DNA from: Novosphingobium sp. KCTC 2891 | GTDB taxonomy: Bacteria > Pseudomonadota > Alphaproteobacteria > Sphingomonadales > Sphingomonadaceae | NCBI RefSeq assembly: GCF_025938155.1 | Contig: NZ_JAPCZG010000008.1 | Span: 1-58,605 of the forward strand | Direction of reading: 5' to 3' | DNA: 58,605 bases | Part shown: piece by piece, positions 31,490 to 40,805 of the stretch | Numbering within the stretch: the first letter of the stretch is position 1 | Layout of the letters: every line of letters begins with the position of its first letter | Position numbers and translations under genes: made by a program | The notes under the pieces: generated by a model | The model's database searches: none | What the model saw: the letters and a program-made list of their open reading frames with translations, nothing else | Told to the model about the DNA's origin: nothing

Positions 31490-33676
31490 TCAGAAGTTGA
31501 CGGTCGCCCCGACGACCACCGCCGCGCCGTCGCCGGGATGGAAGGCGGCCGTGTCCGCGCCCTTGGCATTGAACACGGTGGAGACTGCCGCGACATATTT
31601 GCGGTCGGTGAGGTTCGATCCATCGACGAACACGGACCAGCGTTCATCGGGCGAGCGGTAGCCGGCCTTGGCCCCGAGGATGGTGTAGGCCGGCGCCTCG
31701 ATGGTGTTGGCATAGTCGGCAAAGTAGCTGGAAGCCGACTGGACCGAGGCGCCCACGTAGAACCCGCTGGCGTGCTCGAACACCAGTTCGCCCTGGTAGA
31801 AGTGCCGCGGAATGCTGGGCAACTGGTTGTCGCCGAACGCGGGATCGTTGCGGAAGTGGAAGCCGTTGTAGGTATAGGCGTTGCGCAGGCGCAGCGCGGA
31901 CCCATCGCCGCCGCGCCAGAGGTTGAAGGTCAGGCCGGCCTCGATGCCTTGGTGGATCGTCGGGCTGGCATTGAAGCCGGTGACCAGCGCCGCGCTGGTG
32001 GCGGTGGCCGGGGCGACCTGCACCAGCAGGAACTCGTTGCGGATCCACGACCGGTAGAGCGACAGGCTGGCGTCCACCGTATCCGACTTCACCTTGAAGC
32101 CCACTTCGGCCGTTTCGCCTTTCTGGTCGACCAGCGGCTTCACGTAGTTGACGATGGTGCTGTAGGTCGAAGGCGAATAGCCCCAGGTCGCAATCGGGTT
32201 CACCGACTTGGAGTAGCTGGCGAACAGTTCCAGCTGCGATAGCGGCTTGACGCTGACGCCGATGCGCGGCGCCACGGTCCAGTCGTGGTAGTTGACCTTG
32301 TCCGTCTGCCCCGCATTGATCGGCGCGGCGGTGTAGTCGATCGACACCTTGCGCCGGATCTCGATCGCCGACACGCCCAGCAACAGCCGCAGGCCCGGCG
32401 CCAGCTCGGTCGAATTGCCCAGCGAGATCACGTTGTCGTAGGAACCGCTGAAATTGTTGTCCTTCACCACCGCGTGGTTCAGCGCGGCCGAGAAGGCCGT
32501 GGTCGAACCCTTGACGTGCCGGGCGTTGAACCAGCCGAGGTTGGTTTCGCTGGGCAGGCCGAACAGGTCGCTGGTGTTGGTATAGCGCAGGCTGACGTTC
32601 AGGTCGTCGTAGCGGGAATCGCTGGGGAAGGGGATCTTGGTGTTGATGTGCTGCGGCGTGGACGAATAGTTGATGCCGAAGTGCAGCGAATTGTTCGCAT
32701 CGATCGCCCAGTCGGTGGTGTTGGCGAACGAATAGGACCCGTACTTGTCGACGTCTGCCTGCGAGATGCGGAAGGCGGCGCTGGTCTGGCGCGGGTTGTC
32801 CTTGAGCTGTGCCAGCGTCAGCGGAGCGGATTGCAGGTGCTGTTCGTTGGCGTAGCGGGCGTAGAAACGGGTCTGCACCGCGTCGCTCAGCCGGATGCCC
32901 AGATTGCCCGACACGAAGATGCGGCGCTTGCGGGTCTGTTCCTGGAAGCCGGTGCGGCGCGAATAGACGCCGTTGATGTAGTAATCGACGTTGCCCGTCT
33001 GGCCGCCGACCGATCCCTGCGCTTTCAGGTATTCGTAGCTTCCGCCCTGGATGCCCAGCCTGACGCCGGGATCGGTGAGGCCGGTGCGGCTGACGAAGTT
33101 GACCGCGCCGCCCAGCGTCACTGCGCCATAATCGAACGCGTTCGACCCGCGCAGCACCTCGGTGTAGCGAAGCCCCAGCGGCTCGAACAGTTCGTAGGAC
33201 GTGCCGCCCGGTCCGGTCAGGCCCACGCCGTCGAGCAGATACTTGATGCCTTCGGTCATGTTGCCAAGGCCGTTGACGATGCCGGAGCCGCGCACGGTGA
33301 CCTTGATGCCGTCGTTACCGCCCACGGACTGCACGATGACGCCGGGCTGGTAGGCGAGCAGGTCGCTCACCGTGGCGACCTTGCCGCGCTCGACATCCTC
33401 GGAATCGATGATGCTGGCGCCGCCGGGAATGCGGTCCACCCTGGCGCGAGCGGTGGCGACTTCGCTTTCGCGCTTGCCCGTCACGGTGATGGTGCTGCCG
33501 GTGCGGCCTGCATCATCATCCGCCTCGGCTGCAGGAGCCGGCTCTTCGGCCGCATCGGCCAGCGCGGCGTGGGCCGGGGCCGCGAAGGCGGGCAGCAACA
33601 GCGCGAGCGCGGACGTGTAGAGGCGGGTGTGCTGCGCGATGCGGCCGCGACGACCGGCATGGCTGGAACTCGACAT
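31490..33676 (-). CDS. TonB-dependent outer-membrane receptor
   Basis: A 728-residue receptor with a long signal peptide (residues 1-37, ending PAHA). A plug domain starts at about residue 100 (ITVTGKRESEV, then DLLAYQPGVIVQSVGG and EVLRGSNAFDYGAVTLGGAVNFVSR), followed by a 22-strand barrel ending in a terminal Phe (VVVGATVNF). Active import of a ligand too large or too scarce for porins is expected. It sits between an LLM monooxygenase and a sulfonate-type binding lipoprotein, which argues for an organosulfur ligand rather than iron-siderophore (inference). The ATG at 33676 has CAGGGG upstream; an earlier ATG would give a poorer signal sequence. Confidence 0.92.
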   Translation of the reverse strand: MSSSSHAGRRGRIAQHTRLYTSALALLLPAFAAPAHAALADAAEEPAPAAEADDDAGRTGSTITVTGKRESEVATARARVDRIPGGASIIDSEDVERGKVATVSDLLAYQPGVIVQSVGGNDGIKVTVRGSGIVNGLGNMTEGIKYLLDGVGLTGPGGTSYELFEPLGLRYTEVLRGSNAFDYGAVTLGGAVNFVSRTGLTDPGVRLGIQGGSYEYLKAQGSVGGQTGNVDYYINGVYSRRTGFQEQTRKRRIFVSGNLGIRLSDAVQTRFYARYANEQHLQSAPLTLAQLKDNPRQTSAAFRISQADVDKYGSYSFANTTDWAIDANNSLHFGINYSSTPQHINTKIPFPSDSRYDDLNVSLRYTNTSDLFGLPSETNLGWFNARHVKGSTTAFSAALNHAVVKDNNFSGSYDNVISLGNSTELAPGLRLLLGVSAIEIRRKVSIDYTAAPINAGQTDKVNYHDWTVAPRIGVSVKPLSQLELFASYSKSVNPIATWGYSPSTYSTIVNYVKPLVDQKGETAEVGFKVKSDTVDASLSLYRSWIRNEFLLVQVAPATATSAALVTGFNASPTIHQGIEAGLTFNLWRGGDGSALRLRNAYTYNGFHFRNDPAFGDNQLPSIPRHFYQGELVFEHASGFYVGASVQSASSYFADYANTIEAPAYTILGAKAGYRSPDERWSVFVDGSNLTDRKYVAAVSTVFNAKGADTAAFHPGDGAAVVVGATVNF

Positions 33677-33763
33677 GAAAAATCCCCTGATTGCAATGGA
33701 ATGAGGCACAAAGAGGCCCTTGCTGCGGAAGCGCAGCGATCGGGCCGGTCGTGCGGAAGGTGG

Positions 33764-35137
33764 TCAGACCGAGGAAGCGATCCGTTCTTCGTCGGCGCCC
33801 GCATGCGCATGGGCGCCGTAGCGGCTGACCGGCTTGCCCAGGCCAAGATGGCTGCGCAGCGTGTCCCCCGCATAATCGGTGCGGAACAGCCCGCGCCGTT
33901 GCAGGATGGGCACGACTTCGGCGGCGAACAGTTCGCTGCTGCCAAGGCCCTGGCCCGGCATGACGACGAAGCCGTCGCTGCCGCCTTCGCGGAACCATGT
34001 CTCCAGTCGGTCGGCGACCTGCTCGGGCGTGCCGATCACGCGGCCGTGGCCGGCGGCGCCCACTTGCAGTTCGATGAGCTGGCGCACGGTCCAGCCTTCT
34101 TCCAGCGCGAGCTGGCGGAACACGCCGTAGCGGCTCTGCCGGCCCTCGACCGACAGCACCGGCGGCAGGATTTCCGCCGGAAGCCGGTCGTCCAGATCGA
34201 ACTGGCCAAGGTCGATGTCGCCAAGCTGCTTGCCCGTCGCCGCGATGGCCTCGCGCGTGATCTTGCCTTCGAGCAGCTCGCGGTTGCGGGCCTGCGCCGC
34301 CTGCTCGGTATCGCCGATCACGGTGACGATGCCGGGCAGGATCTTGATCTGCGCGGGATCGCGCCCTTGCCGTGCGGTTTCGCTCTTGAGCGTGCGATAG
34401 AACGCCTGCGCTTCGCTGAGCGTTTGCTGGGCGGTGTAGACTGCTTCGGCAAAGTGCGACGCGAAGGCGATGCCATCGCGCGACGATCCGGCCTGGAACA
34501 GCACCGGGTGACCCTGCGCCGAGCGCGAGACGCCCAGCGGGCCTTCGACCGAGTAGAACTCGCCCTTATGGACGATGCGGTGGACCTTGCCGGTTTCCAC
34601 TTCGAGATGCGCGCCGGTGGCGATCAGCGCATCGTCCTCCCAGCTGTCCCACAGCTTGCGCACCACATCCACGTGTTCAAGCCCGCGGCGATAGCGATCG
34701 GCGTGCGAGGGCAAGGGCGCTTCGCCGAAATTGTATTCGCCATAGCTGGACGTCACCGCATTCCACCCGGCGCGGCCATTGCTGATGAGGTCCAGCGACT
34801 GGACCTGCCGCGCGAGGTTGTAAGGCTCGGTATAAGTGGTCGAGATCGTGGGTACGAGGCCGATTTGGCTGGTGACGGCCGCGAGCGCAGCAAACAGCGT
34901 GACCGGTTCAAGCCGGGGCGGCGCGGTGCGGCTCTGCTCGCGCTGCAGGGTATCGGCCACCATCACGAAGTCGAACTTGGCGCGTTCCAGCGCCTGCGAG
35001 ATCCCGGTGTAGTAGCCGAGCGTGTTGGTGATCGCCTGCCCATCGGGCGTGGCGTTCGTTTCCGGACGATCGAAGTTGGGCGAATTGAACATCACGCCAA
35101 GGTGCATCTGGCGCGCAGGACTGGTCGCACGGGTCAT
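33764..35137 (-). CDS. LLM flavin-dependent monooxygenase, NtaA/SnaA/DszA family (first copy)
   Basis: A 457-residue member of the long LLM class. It carries the block RLEPVTLFAALAAVTSQIGLVPTISTTYTEPYNLARQVQSLDLISNGRAGWNAVTS, PVLFQAGSS, and the C-terminal VPILQRRGLFRTDY. The family, which includes nitrilotriacetate monooxygenase and dibenzothiophene-sulfone monooxygenase, uses FMNH2 and O2 to cleave C-N or C-S bonds. No flavin reductase is in this operon. It is second in the unit after a class II aldolase. A diverged second copy lies at 42385-43740. Confidence 0.88.
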   Translation of the reverse strand: MTRATSPARQMHLGVMFNSPNFDRPETNATPDGQAITNTLGYYTGISQALERAKFDFVMVADTLQREQSRTAPPRLEPVTLFAALAAVTSQIGLVPTISTTYTEPYNLARQVQSLDLISNGRAGWNAVTSSYGEYNFGEAPLPSHADRYRRGLEHVDVVRKLWDSWEDDALIATGAHLEVETGKVHRIVHKGEFYSVEGPLGVSRSAQGHPVLFQAGSSRDGIAFASHFAEAVYTAQQTLSEAQAFYRTLKSETARQGRDPAQIKILPGIVTVIGDTEQAAQARNRELLEGKITREAIAATGKQLGDIDLGQFDLDDRLPAEILPPVLSVEGRQSRYGVFRQLALEEGWTVRQLIELQVGAAGHGRVIGTPEQVADRLETWFREGGSDGFVVMPGQGLGSSELFAAEVVPILQRRGLFRTDYAGDTLRSHLGLGKPVSRYGAHAHAGADEERIASSV

Positions 35138-35200
35138 GGTGACGGCCCTTTCCGGTTTTCGGGTTGAAGCTGGTCGATTGGCTGGTGGGCGAGTGGCGGC

Positions 35201-36028
35201 TCAGTCGAGCACGTCGGGTTCCTCGCCGGTGATGCGATCCCAGTAGGGCAGGAAGCTCAGCGCGGCGTAGGCTTCCCGCTGTTCCTCGGTCTGCCGGTTG
35301 GGGCGGGCAAGGTCATAGGGAGCCCCGGCCGCGAGGACGGCAAGTTGCAGCTTCGCCGCTTGCTCGAAGGCGATGAACCGCCAGGCCGCGGCCTCCACCG
35401 TGCGGCCCACCGCCCAGTGGCCGTGGTTGCGGTAGATCAGGAGGTTGCGGCTGAATGCGTCTGCAAACCGCTGGCGATGTTGTTCGGGCGTGAACGTCTC
35501 GTCGGTCGATGGCGCATAGACCACCTGATCGTCGGCGAATGGCGCGATGTCGTCGATGATCGGTTCGACCGCTCGGCCGAAGGCGGACCACGCCTGCCCA
35601 TGGAAGGCGTGAACATGGAGGATGCCCACGATTTCCGGGCGCGTCGCCTGCAACGTCAGATGCATGGGCAGGCCGCCGGTGTTGATCGGCAGGTCCCCTT
35701 CCAGAACCTCGCCCTTGCCGTTCACCAGCACCAGGTCGCTGGCCCTGATCCGTGCAAAGTCCACGCCGATCGGGTTGATCCACAGGCCGTCGGTGACCTG
35801 CGGGTCGCGCGCCGTGGCATGGCCGTTCAGCCCCGGCTCGACGCCGTAGCGCGCGAACAGCCGCAGCGCCGCTGCCAGCTGGCGCTTGCGGTGAAGCCGT
35901 TCGGCCGCGACGTCGCGGCCGGACTGCGGGTGGGCGAAGCTGATGCCCGCGCCATCACGCTCGATCGTCCGGATGGCAGGGCCATGCCCGGCCGGCTGGG
36001 GGCGCTCGACTGTGAGGGATGTTGCCAC
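35201..36028 (-). CDS. Class II aldolase/adducin-family protein
   Basis: A 275-residue protein with the class II aldolase fold. It shows GVEPGLNGHATARDP, the zinc-binding HVHAFHGQAW pair, and a downstream RNHGHWAVGRTVEAAAWR segment supplying the third His. The GTG start at 36028 has AAAAGGAAC upstream. The family includes fuculose and ribulose phosphate aldolases and 5-methylthioribulose-phosphate aldolase-like enzymes. The substrate cannot be fixed from sequence. It is the first gene of the minus-strand unit and, with the distal D-2-hydroxyacid dehydrogenase, suggests cleavage and reduction of a short hydroxylated chain (inference). Confidence 0.82.
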   Translation of the reverse strand: MATSLTVERPQPAGHGPAIRTIERDGAGISFAHPQSGRDVAAERLHRKRQLAAALRLFARYGVEPGLNGHATARDPQVTDGLWINPIGVDFARIRASDLVLVNGKGEVLEGDLPINTGGLPMHLTLQATRPEIVGILHVHAFHGQAWSAFGRAVEPIIDDIAPFADDQVVYAPSTDETFTPEQHRQRFADAFSRNLLIYRNHGHWAVGRTVEAAAWRFIAFEQAAKLQLAVLAAGAPYDLARPNRQTEEQREAYAALSFLPYWDRITGEEPDVLD

Positions 36029-36311
36029 GTTGCGTTCCTTTTAAGCGTTCGGCCCTGCGAAAGGGCATTCCGCCGGGTGACCTCGGCAGATGACGGTTCT
36101 TATCGGGTGCGGCGCAGCAATGTCCTATGAGAAGGAGTTGGCGGTTTGCAGATGTTCTAATTTTTAGTTTTTCTAAAGGCGGGAGATTATTTCAATCGAT
36201 CATGGATATATTTGAGAGTTTTATTTGAGGGTTTGGCGCTGTCGGTCGAAGGCGTGGGTCGCGGTTCGGCGGATTCCGGTGCGCCGCGATGACGAGGAAG
36301 CGATTGCCGCG

Positions 36312-37211
36312 ATGCCACATCTAGACAGCCCGGGCTGGGTCTCCGCCGACGACGTGTGGTTCGTGACCGGCGCCTCTCGCGGCTTTGGCCGGGCGCTGGC
36401 GGAAGATCTGCTGCAACGCGGCGCGCGCGTGGTCGCCACCGCGCGCCATCCGATCGTGCTGTCGGACCTGGAGGAGCTTTACGGTGACCGCGTGCTGGCG
36501 CTTCGCCTGGACGTGACCGCGCCGGCGGAAATCGCCACGGCGGTGGAGCGGGCCGAGCGCCATTTTGGCCGTATCGACGTTCTGGTGAACAATGCCGGCT
36601 ATGGCTATCTCGCGGCGGTGGAAGAGGGCGAGGAAGCGGAAGTCCGCGCCTTGTTCGAGACCAATTTCTTCGGACTGGCGGGGGTGACGCGCGCGGTCCT
36701 GCCCGGAATGCGTCGCCGCCGCCGCGGAACCATCGTCAACATCTCGTCGGGCGGAGGCTTCGTCGGGCTGCCCGGATCGGGCTATTACGCGGCGACCAAG
36801 TTCGCGATCGAAGGCTTGTCCGAGGCGCTCGACCGTGAACTGGAGCCGCTGGGCCTGCGCGTGCTGATCGTTGAGCCGGGGTCATTCCGCACCGGCTGGG
36901 CCGGGCGCTCGCTGCGCCAGTCGCCTGTGTTCATTCCCGATTACGAGCCAACCGCAGGCCACCGCCGCCGTGCGGTGGTGGCCAACCATGGCCGGCAGCG
37001 CGGCGATCCCGTGCTCGCTGCGCGGGCGATCATCGCCGCGGTGACCTCCGAGCACCCGCCGCTCCGTCTCGTCCTTGGCGGCGATGCGCTGGCGAACATC
37101 CGCGGCAAGCTGGACAGGGTGGCGGCCGACCATCGCGGCTGGGAGAGCTGCACGCTGGGCACCGACATCGTCGAGGATGACGAGGCGCCGCTTCGGCGGC
37201 TGGGCGCATGA
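36312..37211 (+). CDS. Short-chain dehydrogenase/reductase
   Basis: A 299-residue classical SDR. It has the cofactor motif VTGASRGFG (residues 18-26), NNAGYG at about 93, and the catalytic SSGGG...YYAATK with Tyr near residue 158. Such reductases interconvert an alcohol and a ketone using NAD(P)H. The ATG at 36312 is selected because the open frame before it lacks SDR sequence and starts with TTG. Its stop overlaps the LysR start by 4 bp, so it is co-expressed with the regulator. The 283-bp AT-rich gap to the divergent aldolase gene probably holds the promoters of both units. Confidence 0.87.
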   Translation: MPHLDSPGWVSADDVWFVTGASRGFGRALAEDLLQRGARVVATARHPIVLSDLEELYGDRVLALRLDVTAPAEIATAVERAERHFGRIDVLVNNAGYGYLAAVEEGEEAEVRALFETNFFGLAGVTRAVLPGMRRRRRGTIVNISSGGGFVGLPGSGYYAATKFAIEGLSEALDRELEPLGLRVLIVEPGSFRTGWAGRSLRQSPVFIPDYEPTAGHRRRAVVANHGRQRGDPVLAARAIIAAVTSEHPPLRLVLGGDALANIRGKLDRVAADHRGWESCTLGTDIVEDDEAPLRRLGA

Positions 37212-38155
37212 GCGAGGCGCGCGCGTTGCCGCTGACGGCGCTGCGGGTGCTGGATGCCTATATCCGGCACCGCAACTTCACGCGCGCGGCCGAGGAACTG
37301 GGCATCACGCCGGGCGCGGTCACGCAGCACATCCGCGCATTGGAGGAATGGACGGGCGCGCCGCTGTTCACCCGTTCTGGCAGGGAGTTCCTGCCGACCG
37401 CCAATCTGCGCAACGCGCTGCCAGACTTGCGCGAAGGCTTCGCGCGGCTGGCCGATGCCGGCCGTGTCCTGCGCGCGGCCACGCATCAGGCGCAGGTGGT
37501 GTCGGTCTCGGCGCCGCCGTCCTTCGCGTCCAAGTGGCTGCTGCCGCAACTCGACGATTTCCGCAGCGTGCATCCCGATATCGAGATCTGGGTGTCGGCC
37601 GATCTCGCGCTCGTCGATTTCAGCCGCAGCAATGTCGATCTCGCCATCCGTTATGGCCCGGGCACCTATGACGGTCTCATCGCGGAGAGGCTGTTTGTCG
37701 AAAATGTCGTGCCGGTGGCCTCGCCCGCCTACCTCGCGCAGGCCGGACCGCTCGAACATCCGGCGGACCTGCTGCGCTGCCGCCTGCTGCACGATCTGGA
37801 CGAAGATGGAGGCGGCCCCGCGCCCGATTGGACCATGTGGTTCCGCACGCGCGGGGTCGCGGCGGACGCCTTGCTGGAGGGGCCGCGCTATAACCAGTCG
37901 AGCCTTGTCGTGGAGCAGGCCGTGGCCGGGAAGGGCATCGCGCTTGCCCGCGCGGCCATTGCCGAGCGCGACCTCGGTTCCGGCCGCCTCGAAGCGGTCC
38001 TGCCCGATGTGACCGAACTGAACCTTGCCTACTGGCTGGTATGGCCCCGCCACCGTTCGCTGTCGCCCCCGGCGCGCGCTTTCGTCTCGTGGCTGAGCGG
38101 CCGGACCATCGCCGTCGACCAGCGCGGCTGCGCCGCGGAACTTTCCGGATCTTGA
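37208..38155 (+). CDS. LysR-family regulator, GcvA-like
   Basis: A 315-residue regulator. Its N-terminal helix-turn-helix (LTALRVLDAYIRHRNFTRAAEELGITPGAVTQHIRALE, about residues 9-46) and substrate-binding fold (VSVSAPPSFASKWLLPQLDDF) are of the GcvA/AmpR subgroup. It begins within the SDR stop (ATGA overlap) and is followed 14 bp later by the BisC-like molybdenum enzyme. A sulfur-compound sensor controlling the three transcription units of this block is a reasonable guess, but nothing in the sequence identifies the co-inducer. Confidence 0.88.
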   Translation: MSEARALPLTALRVLDAYIRHRNFTRAAEELGITPGAVTQHIRALEEWTGAPLFTRSGREFLPTANLRNALPDLREGFARLADAGRVLRAATHQAQVVSVSAPPSFASKWLLPQLDDFRSVHPDIEIWVSADLALVDFSRSNVDLAIRYGPGTYDGLIAERLFVENVVPVASPAYLAQAGPLEHPADLLRCRLLHDLDEDGGGPAPDWTMWFRTRGVAADALLEGPRYNQSSLVVEQAVAGKGIALARAAIAERDLGSGRLEAVLPDVTELNLAYWLVWPRHRSLSPPARAFVSWLSGRTIAVDQRGCAAELSGS

Positions 38156-38169
38156 GAAGGCCCGACCCC

Positions 38170-40443
38170 ATGAAGCACACCTATTCCGCCGCGCACTGGG
38201 GGATTTACGAAGTCGATCCGCAGCCCGAGGGTGCGCCGGTATTGCGGCCGCTGTCGGCCGATCCCGACCCGACGCGGATCGGGCTGGATCAGCTTTCCCC
38301 CGAAGTGCGGCGGCTGCGGATCGCGCGCCCGGCGGTGCGCAAGGGGTGGCTGGAGGGCCGTTCGCGCGATGGACGGGGCGGCGAGCCTTTCGTCGAGATC
38401 GACTGGGACGAGGCGCTGGACCTTGTTGCCGGGGAAATCACGCGGGTCAGGACCGACTGGGGCAATCGCGCGATCTTCGCCGGGTCCTATGGCTGGGCCA
38501 GCGCGGGGCGTTTCCACCATGCGCAGAGCCAGCTGCACCGCTTCTACAACTGCCTGGGCGGCTATGCGCGCAGTGTGGACAGCTACAGCCTTGGCGCGGG
38601 CCGCGTGCTGATGCCGCACATCGCGGTGGACATGGACAGTTCCAACGCATCGCACACCAGCTGGGATGTGCTGGAAGACCATTGCACGCTGTTCGTCTCT
38701 TTCGGAGGGGTGCCGCTCAAGAACACGCAAGTCTCTTCCAGCGGGGCTGGCCGGCACCGCGCGCGGGCGGGCCTTGCCGGATTGGCGAGCGCGGGCGTGC
38801 GGATCGTCAACATCGGCCCGGTGGGCGACAACCTTGAGGCCGGCGCGGGCGTCGAATGGATCCCGCTGCGGCCCAATACCGACACCGCGCTGATGCTGGC
38901 GCTGGCCCATGCGGTCTATCACGATCCGGCCTTCGACCGCGCTTTCATCGACAGCCACACGGTCGGTTTCGACCGGTTCGTGCCCTATCTGGTCGGCACC
39001 GCGGACGGCGTGGCGAAAAGTCCGGAATGGGCCGAGCCGATCACCGGGGTTCCGGCTGCCGCCACCCGCGCGTTGGCCGCCGCCATGCTCCGCAATCGCA
39101 CCATGCTCAACGCGGCCTGGGCCTTGCAGCGCGCGGCGCATGGCGAGCAGCCGTTCTGGGCGCTGGTGACACTGGCGGCGATGTTGGGGCAGATCGGCCT
39201 GCCGGGGGGCGGCTATGGCCTGGGCTATGGCGCGATGAACGTGATGGGCAGCGCCCATGTGCGCATTCCCGGACCCGTTTTTCCGCAGGGGCGCAACGCG
39301 GTGGCGGACTTCATCCCGTGCGCACGGCTGGCGGACATGCTGCTGCATCCGGGCGAGCCGTTTCGCTACAATGGCGGCGAACATCGCTATCCCGACATCA
39401 AGCTGGTCCACTGGGCGGGTGGCAATCCGTTCCACCATCATCAGGATCTCAACCGCCTGCGCCGGGCGTGGGCCCGGCCCGAGACCATCGTGGTGCACGA
39501 GCAATACTGGAACGCGGCGGCGCGCCATGCCGATATCGTCCTGCCCGCCAGCACCGCGCTGGAGCGCAACGATATCGGTTTCGCCACGCGCGAAGGCTAT
39601 TACATCGCCATGAAGCAGGCGATGGCGCCGCAGGGCGAGGCGCGCAGCGATCACGCGATCCTTGCCGGGGTGGCGGAGCGGCTGGGCGTGGCCGAAGCCT
39701 TTGGCGAGCGGCGCGACGAAATGGCGTGGCTGCGCCAGATCTACGAAAGCAATCGCGCACGGGTGGGAGAAACCGGACTGGCGCTGCCCGATTTCGATGC
39801 GTTCTGGGAGCAGGGGCTGATCGACCTGGCGCCGCACGATGCCCCGCACGTGATGCACGCCGACTTTCGGGCCGATGCTGTGGCGCATCCGTTGCCCACG
39901 CCATCGGGCCGGATCGAGATCTTTTCGGAGCGTATCGCCGGGTTCGGCCTGGGCGATTGCCCCGGTCATCCGGTGTGGCGCGAGCCGTTTGAGTGGCTGG
40001 GCGGCGCGGAAGCGGACCGTTTCCCGCTGCACCTGATTTCCGACCAGCCCGAGCGTCGCCTGCACAGCCAGCTCGATCCCTCGCCATGGAGCCGCGCGGG
40101 CAAGGTGGCGGGGCGCGAAGGCGTGCACATCCATCCGGCCGACGCCGCCGCGCGGGGCATCGGCGATGGCGACGTGGTCGAACTGTTCAACGATCGGGGG
40201 CGCTGCCTGGCGGGTGCGGTGCTCAACGAACGGCTGCTGCGCGGGGTGGTGCGGCTCTCGACCGGGGCGTGGTACGATCCCGACGGGATGCGAGACCGCC
40301 ACGGCAATCCCAACGTGCTGACGCTGGACCGGGGCTCGTCAGAACTGTCGCAAGGGTGCAGCGCGCATTCGTGCCTTGTCGACTTGCGCAAGTGGACGGG
40401 GGAGGCGCCACCGGTGCGCGCGTTCGACCTGCCGCGGATCTAG
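38170..40443 (+). CDS. BisC/DMSO-reductase-family molybdopterin oxidoreductase
   Basis: A 757-residue enzyme close in length to biotin sulfoxide reductase and lacking a Tat signal, hence probably cytoplasmic. It has SYGWASAGRFHHAQSQLHRFYNCLGGYARSVDSYSLGAG, in which the Ser after DSY is the likely molybdenum ligand, as in DMSO and TMAO reductases. Later blocks are GYGAMNVMG, WAGGNPFHHHQD and VLPASTALERNDIGF. There is no N-terminal Fe-S cluster motif. Family members reduce S- or N-oxides. It is the last gene of the SDR-LysR unit and overlaps the ferredoxin gene at its 3' end (4 bp, convergent). Confidence 0.87.
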   Translation: MKHTYSAAHWGIYEVDPQPEGAPVLRPLSADPDPTRIGLDQLSPEVRRLRIARPAVRKGWLEGRSRDGRGGEPFVEIDWDEALDLVAGEITRVRTDWGNRAIFAGSYGWASAGRFHHAQSQLHRFYNCLGGYARSVDSYSLGAGRVLMPHIAVDMDSSNASHTSWDVLEDHCTLFVSFGGVPLKNTQVSSSGAGRHRARAGLAGLASAGVRIVNIGPVGDNLEAGAGVEWIPLRPNTDTALMLALAHAVYHDPAFDRAFIDSHTVGFDRFVPYLVGTADGVAKSPEWAEPITGVPAAATRALAAAMLRNRTMLNAAWALQRAAHGEQPFWALVTLAAMLGQIGLPGGGYGLGYGAMNVMGSAHVRIPGPVFPQGRNAVADFIPCARLADMLLHPGEPFRYNGGEHRYPDIKLVHWAGGNPFHHHQDLNRLRRAWARPETIVVHEQYWNAAARHADIVLPASTALERNDIGFATREGYYIAMKQAMAPQGEARSDHAILAGVAERLGVAEAFGERRDEMAWLRQIYESNRARVGETGLALPDFDAFWEQGLIDLAPHDAPHVMHADFRADAVAHPLPTPSGRIEIFSERIAGFGLGDCPGHPVWREPFEWLGGAEADRFPLHLISDQPERRLHSQLDPSPWSRAGKVAGREGVHIHPADAAARGIGDGDVVELFNDRGRCLAGAVLNERLLRGVVRLSTGAWYDPDGMRDRHGNPNVLTLDRGSSELSQGCSAHSCLVDLRKWTGEAPPVRAFDLPRI

Positions 40444-40805
40444 CCGCGCGAGGCGTAGCGCCGCGCGGCGATGTCTGCGCCTTCGTTCAGCAGCGGGCCA
40501 AGCAGGCGGTAATCGTCGAGCTGTCCGGCATCGAGCGGCAGGTTCCAGCCATGATCGCGGCGGATCTGGCCCAGCTGGCCGGATCGCGCCAGTTCGGCGG
40601 GCGATGGCGCGCTGGCCGAGGCCTCGTCCGGATTGACCCACAGGGCATCCGCCTCGCAGGCCAGTTCGCAAAGGTAGCAGGTCTGGCAGGCCTCGATCCG
40701 CGCGATCACGGGACGGTCGGCCCCGGCGTCGAAGACGAAGCCGGGGCAGGCACGAACGCAGGCGTTGCAGTTGGTGCAGCGATCTTCGACCAGCGCGGCA
40801 ATCAT
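40440..40805 (-). CDS. Ferredoxin-like protein with two [4Fe-4S] clusters
   Basis: A 121-residue protein whose first 60 residues hold two cluster motifs: CTNCNACVRACP and CQTCYLCELACE. The C-terminal half lacks Cys and has the conserved-looking RRDHGWNLPL. Its start overlaps the FAD gene stop by 4 bp. The pairing with an SdhA/AprA-like flavoprotein recalls APS-reductase-type or fumarate-reductase-type AB modules, where the ferredoxin subunit passes electrons to the flavin. The start is the ATG at 40805; longer forms lie inside the FAD gene. It overlaps the BisC-like gene on the opposite strand by 4 bp. Confidence 0.85.
   Translation of the reverse strand: MIAALVEDRCTNCNACVRACPGFVFDAGADRPVIARIEACQTCYLCELACEADALWVNPDEASASAPSPAELARSGQLGQIRRDHGWNLPLDAGQLDDYRLLGPLLNEGADIAARRYASRG

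Noticed and set aside
31490..33676. Siderophore role for the TonB-dependent receptor
   Set aside because: No iron-uptake, siderophore or Fur-box neighbour is present; the gene is inside a unit with sulfonate-type and monooxygenase genes, so an organosulfur ligand is favoured.
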